Below, piece after piece: positions 5,937-8,104 of a stretch of DNA of 8,104 bases; within the stretch, counting starts at the first letter, position 1; the number at the start of each line of letters is the position of its first letter. This stretch comes from Actinomycetota bacterium (GTDB lineage Bacteria > Actinomycetota > Actinomycetes > Mycobacteriales > Micromonosporaceae): NCBI GenBank assembly GCA_005885115.1, contig VAXX01000034.1, positions 1 to 8,104 of the forward strand, written 5' to 3'. Both the position numbers and the translations under genes were made by a program. The notes below the pieces were generated by a model. That model saw only the letters and a program-made list of their open reading frames with translations, ran no database searches and was not told where the DNA came from.

Positions 5937-5966
5937 CTGACATCCGGTCCTCGGGCCGCATAGATT
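5937..5966 (+). promoter_or_regulatory. Sigma-70-type promoter of the sulfur transport operon
   Basis: CTGACA (5937-5942; five of six match TTGACA), 18-base spacer, TAGATT (5961-5966; TANNNT). The six bases GCTGGC then lead directly to ATG 5973. A start site six or seven bases after the -10 would fall on or next to that ATG, giving a leaderless mRNA for the leader peptide. Confidence 0.65.
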
Positions 5967-5972
5967 GCTGGC

Positions 5973-6044
5973 ATGAACCGAGGCAAGCGTCTCATCCGGC
6001 GCCGCTTCGTCGACTTCCTCCGGGTGTGCAGCAGCACCTGTTGA
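5973..6044 (+). CDS. Cysteine leader peptide (23 aa), probably leaderless
   Basis: A 23-codon ORF starting MNRGKRLIRRR, then FVDFLRV, and ending C-S-S-T-C-stop (TGC at 6027, TGT at 6039, TGA at 6042). This is the pattern of the actinobacterial leader peptides found before cysteine, sulfate and sulfonate genes: an Arg-rich start, an R-R-x-[HV]-D-x-x-R-V core, and Cys codons near the end. In mycobacteria, leaderless cysteine-rich short ORFs are known to act as cysteine-responsive attenuators, where ribosome behaviour at the Cys codons sets expression of the downstream operon. No Shine-Dalgarno precedes the ATG, which sits where the promoter predicts transcription to start. The next gene is a sulfonate-type binding protein 261 bases on. 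The peptide itself probably has no role beyond being translated. The identity is supported by promoter spacing, composition and context. Confidence 0.82.
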   Translation: MNRGKRLIRRRFVDFLRVCSSTC

Positions 6045-6305
6045 GCCTGACGGCGTAGCGGAAGCATCGACCGTCCAACCTGCCGGCCCGGCCACGCCCT
6101 TTGGTGTCGCTGGCGTCCGGCTGACGCCCCCTCGCCATCGTCGCTGAGGCGGGGCACATCTCCCAACAGCTCGCGCGTGGCGCCGATCGAGCGCCCGTGT
6201 CCGGCCACGCATCCACGTTCGGGTGACGGTTCCGCGTACCCGCGGATGCTGGGCCACTTCGCGGCCCGGCGGCGGCCGACGGATCAGAAACGAAAGGAGT
6301 TTCAG
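6045..6305 (+). promoter_or_regulatory. Untranslated leader between cysteine peptide and binding-protein gene
   Basis: There are 261 bases with no convincing ORF. Small GC hairpins are visible: GGCGTC/GACGCC (6112-6117 with 6123-6128), CCGCG/CGCGG (6232-6236 with 6241-6245), GGGCC/GGCCC (6251-6255 with 6263-6267). At the end, GAAAC/GTTTC (6287-6291 with 6299-6303) sets most of the AAAGGAG Shine-Dalgarno in its loop. None is followed by a U-run, so control by a classical intrinsic terminator is not evident. Rho-dependent or translational attenuation fits better (inference). Confidence 0.45.
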
Positions 6306-7240
6306 GTGCACAGCAACGGACCCCGGATGGCGGGGAAGGTCATGGCGACGGTGGTTGCCCTGGCCGGGTTGGCCGGTTGCGGCACGGCCAGCGCGGGCGC
6401 ACCCGGCAGGCAGGTCACCGAACTGCGCTACCAGGGCGCGGTGGGTACGGTGACGCTGCCGGAACTGGCGGCCGACCTCGGATACTTCGGCAGCGTCAAG
6501 CTCAGGTGGATCGGCAACACGATCAGCGGGCCGCAGGACATCCAGGCGGCGACGACCGGCGACACGGACTTCGGTGGCGCGTTCAACGGCGCGATCGTCA
6601 AATTGAAGGCTGCGAATGCGCCGATCAAGGCGGTGATCGGCTACTACGGCGTGGACGAGCAGTCGTACAACGGCTTCTACGTCCTGGACGGCAGTCCGAT
6701 CCATTCCGCGCGTGACCTGATCGGCAAGAAGGTCGGGATGAACACGCTCGGCGCGCACCACGAAGCGGTACTGCGGACGTACCTGACCCGGCACGGGCTG
6801 ACCGACGACGACATCAAGCAGGTCACCGAGGTGGTGGTACCACCGGTCAACGCCGAACAGGCGCTGCGGGCCGGGCAGCTCGACGTCGCCACCCTGTCTG
6901 GGCCGTTGCGGGACAAGGCGTTGGCCCGCGGCGGCATCCACCCGCTGTTCAGCGACTACCAGCTGCTCGGCAGGTTCACCGCGGGCAGCTACGTGTTCCG
7001 CACCGACTTCAGTTCGAAAAGATCATCAGGTCGCGGGGTCGCAACGAGGACGACAGCCAGTTGAGGTACTGGAAAAGCACCGGAGTGGCCGGCAAGGGCG
7101 GGCTGATCGCCGACAGGGAGTTCCAGACCTGGATCGACTGGCTGGACCGGGACGGGGAGCACAAAGTCGGCTCGGTCAAGCTCAACGACCTGTACACCGA
7201 CGAGTTCAACCCGTACCGGCCGGGTGGTGACGCGCGATGA
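6306..7240 (+). pseudogene. Sulfonate/taurine-type ABC substrate-binding lipoprotein, internally deleted
   Basis: GTG 6306 has GGAG (6296-6299) six bases upstream. The first 235 residues encode a lipoprotein signal with lipobox LAGC (Cys25), then a NMT1/SsuA/TauA-like binding fold: TELRYQGAVGTVTLPELAADLGYF, GPQDIQAATTGDTDFGGAFNGA, LIGKKVGMNTLG, NAEQALRAGQLDVATLSGP and GSYVFRTDF. After Phe235 (7008-7010) this frame drifts through 17 unrelated residues to a stop at 7062-7064. The genuine C-terminus continues in another frame from 7013: FEKIIRSRGRNEDDSQLRYW, then STGVAGKGGLIADREFQTWI, and YTDEFNPYRPGGDAR, with its TGA at 7238-7240 overlapping the next gene's ATG. Relatives of about 330-345 residues have roughly 25-35 residues between these blocks (the N-P-x-x-V-x-x-F helix region), absent here, so the lesion is a deletion plus frame change rather than a one-base slip. 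As written, a 252-residue product lacks its C-terminal part and probably does not work. Transport of an organosulfonate is inferred from family and leader. Confidence 0.85.
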
Positions 7241-8079
7241 CCGTGAAGATCAGTTTCCGCGATGTCGGCAAGGTCTTCCCGTCGCGTGGGCGGGAGGTGA
7301 CCGCGCTGGACGGCATCAGCTTCGACGTCCACAGTGGACAGTTCCTGGTTCTGGTCGGGCCGAGCGGGTGCGGCAAGTCGACGCTACTGGACCTGCTTGC
7401 CGGCCTGGCCGAGCCGACCTCCGGCCAGATCCTCGTCGACGGGAAGCCGGTCACCGGGCCGGGTCTGGACCGGGGGATCGTCTTCCAGCAGTACGCGCTG
7501 CTGCCCTGGCGTACCGCGCAGGCGAACGTGGAGTTCGGGCTGGAGGCCAAGGGCGTACCCCGCCGGCAGCGGGCCGAAGCCGCCCGGCACTTCCTGGACC
7601 TGGTCGGCCTGCACGGATTCGCCGACCGGTACCCGCACGAGTTGTCCGGTGGCATGAAACAACGCGTCGCGATCGCGCGCAGTCTGGCCTTCGACCCGGA
7701 CGTGCTGCTGATGGACGAGCCGTTCGCCGCGCTCGACGCGCAGACCCGCGACGGTATGCAGGACGAGTTGCTGCGGATCTGGGAGCAGACCGGCAAGACG
7801 ATCGTCTTCATCACCCACGGCATCGACGAGGCGGTGTATCTCGGCCAGCGGGTCGCGGTCATGACGTCCCGGCCCGGCCGGATCAAACGGATCATCGACA
7901 TCCCGCTCGGATCCCGTACCGCCATTGAGGATCTGCGTTCGGACCCCACGTTCGCCCGGTACCGGCACGAGATCTGGAGCCTGCTGCGCGACGAGGTGGT
8001 CAAGGCCCAGGCCCAGGAGCGCGACCTCACCCGGAAGGACCCGGCCCGGGTACCGGCTCACCAAGGAGGCCCTCGTTGA
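7237..8079 (+). CDS. ABC transporter ATP-binding protein, SsuB/TauB-like
   Basis: A 280-residue nucleotide-binding subunit with every functional motif: Walker A GPSGCGKST (41-49), Q-loop IVFQQYALLPW (Gln84/85), signature LSGGMKQR (136-143), Walker B VLLMDE (156-161), D-loop ALDA, and switch His194 in FITHGIDEAV. The LLPW after the Q-loop, VMTSRPGRI and the general length place it in the nitrate/sulfonate/taurine importer group. It would couple ATP hydrolysis to substrate import at the inner face of the membrane. Its ATG 7237 overlaps the TGA of the binding-protein remnant (ATGA), indicating translational coupling; the Shine-Dalgarno is weak. Because the upstream frame now stops at 7064, ribosomes would no longer reach that overlap and expression may be reduced. 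The family is certain. The exact substrate (sulfonate, taurine or similar) is not set by the sequence. Confidence 0.93.
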   Translation: MTVKISFRDVGKVFPSRGREVTALDGISFDVHSGQFLVLVGPSGCGKSTLLDLLAGLAEPTSGQILVDGKPVTGPGLDRGIVFQQYALLPWRTAQANVEFGLEAKGVPRRQRAEAARHFLDLVGLHGFADRYPHELSGGMKQRVAIARSLAFDPDVLLMDEPFAALDAQTRDGMQDELLRIWEQTGKTIVFITHGIDEAVYLGQRVAVMTSRPGRIKRIIDIPLGSRTAIEDLRSDPTFARYRHEIWSLLRDEVVKAQAQERDLTRKDPARVPAHQGGPR

Positions 8080-8104
8080 CCACCGTCACGTACCCCATCG
8101 AAAC
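8076..8104 (+). CDS. Start of next operon gene, presumably ABC permease (partial)
   Basis: TTG 8076 overlaps the ATPase stop (TTGA, 8076-8079) and has a near-perfect AAGGAGG (8063-8069) six bases upstream. The visible codons read M-T-T-V-T-Y-P-I-E before the window ends. Nothing in nine residues identifies the protein. The permease call comes only from the usual binding protein, ATPase, permease gene order of these importers. Confidence 0.65.

Noticed and set aside
6833..6844. Perfect palindrome GGTGGTACCACC inside the binding-protein gene
   Set aside because: It is explained by the codons for Val-Val-Pro-Pro and the local GC bias; nothing around it suggests a site.
5880..6941. A 353-codon minus-strand frame over the sulfur operon control region
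   Set aside because: It covers a clear promoter, the leader peptide and the binding-protein gene in antisense, and its composition is Arg/Ala-rich without motifs.
7206..8030. A 274-codon minus-strand frame opposite the ATPase
   Set aside because: The plus strand encodes a complete ABC ATPase with all motifs; the antisense reading is a Ser/Arg-rich shadow.
1..8104. CRISPR arrays, tRNA or rRNA genes, insertion sequences
   Set aside because: No regularly spaced repeats, no tRNA-like cloverleaf and no transposase sequence were found by eye on either strand.

Overview
This is a GC-rich window with strong third-position GC bias, frequent GTAC tetramers, GTG/TTG starts and gene families restricted to or typical of Actinobacteria (DUF397, Scr1-type DUF5753 regulators, an Arg-rich cysteine leader peptide). 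It most resembles a filamentous actinomycete, and I would guess Micromonosporaceae; that placement is inference.

Region 1 (1-3521) is a signalling pair. A receiver-domain response regulator reads leftward off the window edge. Divergently, 96 bp away, lies a large soluble hybrid histidine kinase: LacI/periplasmic-binding-type sensor, linker/GAF-like region, coiled coil, HisKA, HATPase and receiver. Its reading frame is broken once near 1640 by what looks like one extra base, so the sensor half and the kinase half are in different frames. A strong hairpin terminator at 3610-3641 closes the region.

Region 2 (3643-5768) is a WhiJ/Scr1-type regulatory cluster: a small DUF6232-like protein, an XRE-family DUF5753 regulator, and two separate DUF397 small proteins. 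The spaces between them are rich in inverted repeats: a perfect 15-bp repeat before the regulator, a possible Shine-Dalgarno-sequestering hairpin before the first DUF397 gene, a perfect 15-bp terminator stem after it, and an operator-like TAGAC-N6-GTCTG site before the second.

Region 3 (5769-8104) is a sulfonate/taurine-type ABC transport operon with its control region. A promoter (CTGACA-18-TAGATT) lies exactly far enough upstream of a 23-codon ORF for that ORF to be leaderless. The peptide matches the actinobacterial cysteine leader peptides (Arg-rich, V-D-x-x-R-V core, cysteines at the end), which points to cysteine-responsive attenuation of the operon. A 261-nt untranslated stretch follows, then a lipoprotein substrate-binding protein, an ATPase and the first codons of the next gene, presumably the permease, linked by ATGA and TTGA overlaps. 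The binding-protein gene is damaged: after residue 235 about 25-35 family residues are missing and the frame changes, although the C-terminal 75 codons survive in another frame. The transporter may therefore be non-functional, or have lost its own binding protein, while its control region and ATPase look intact.
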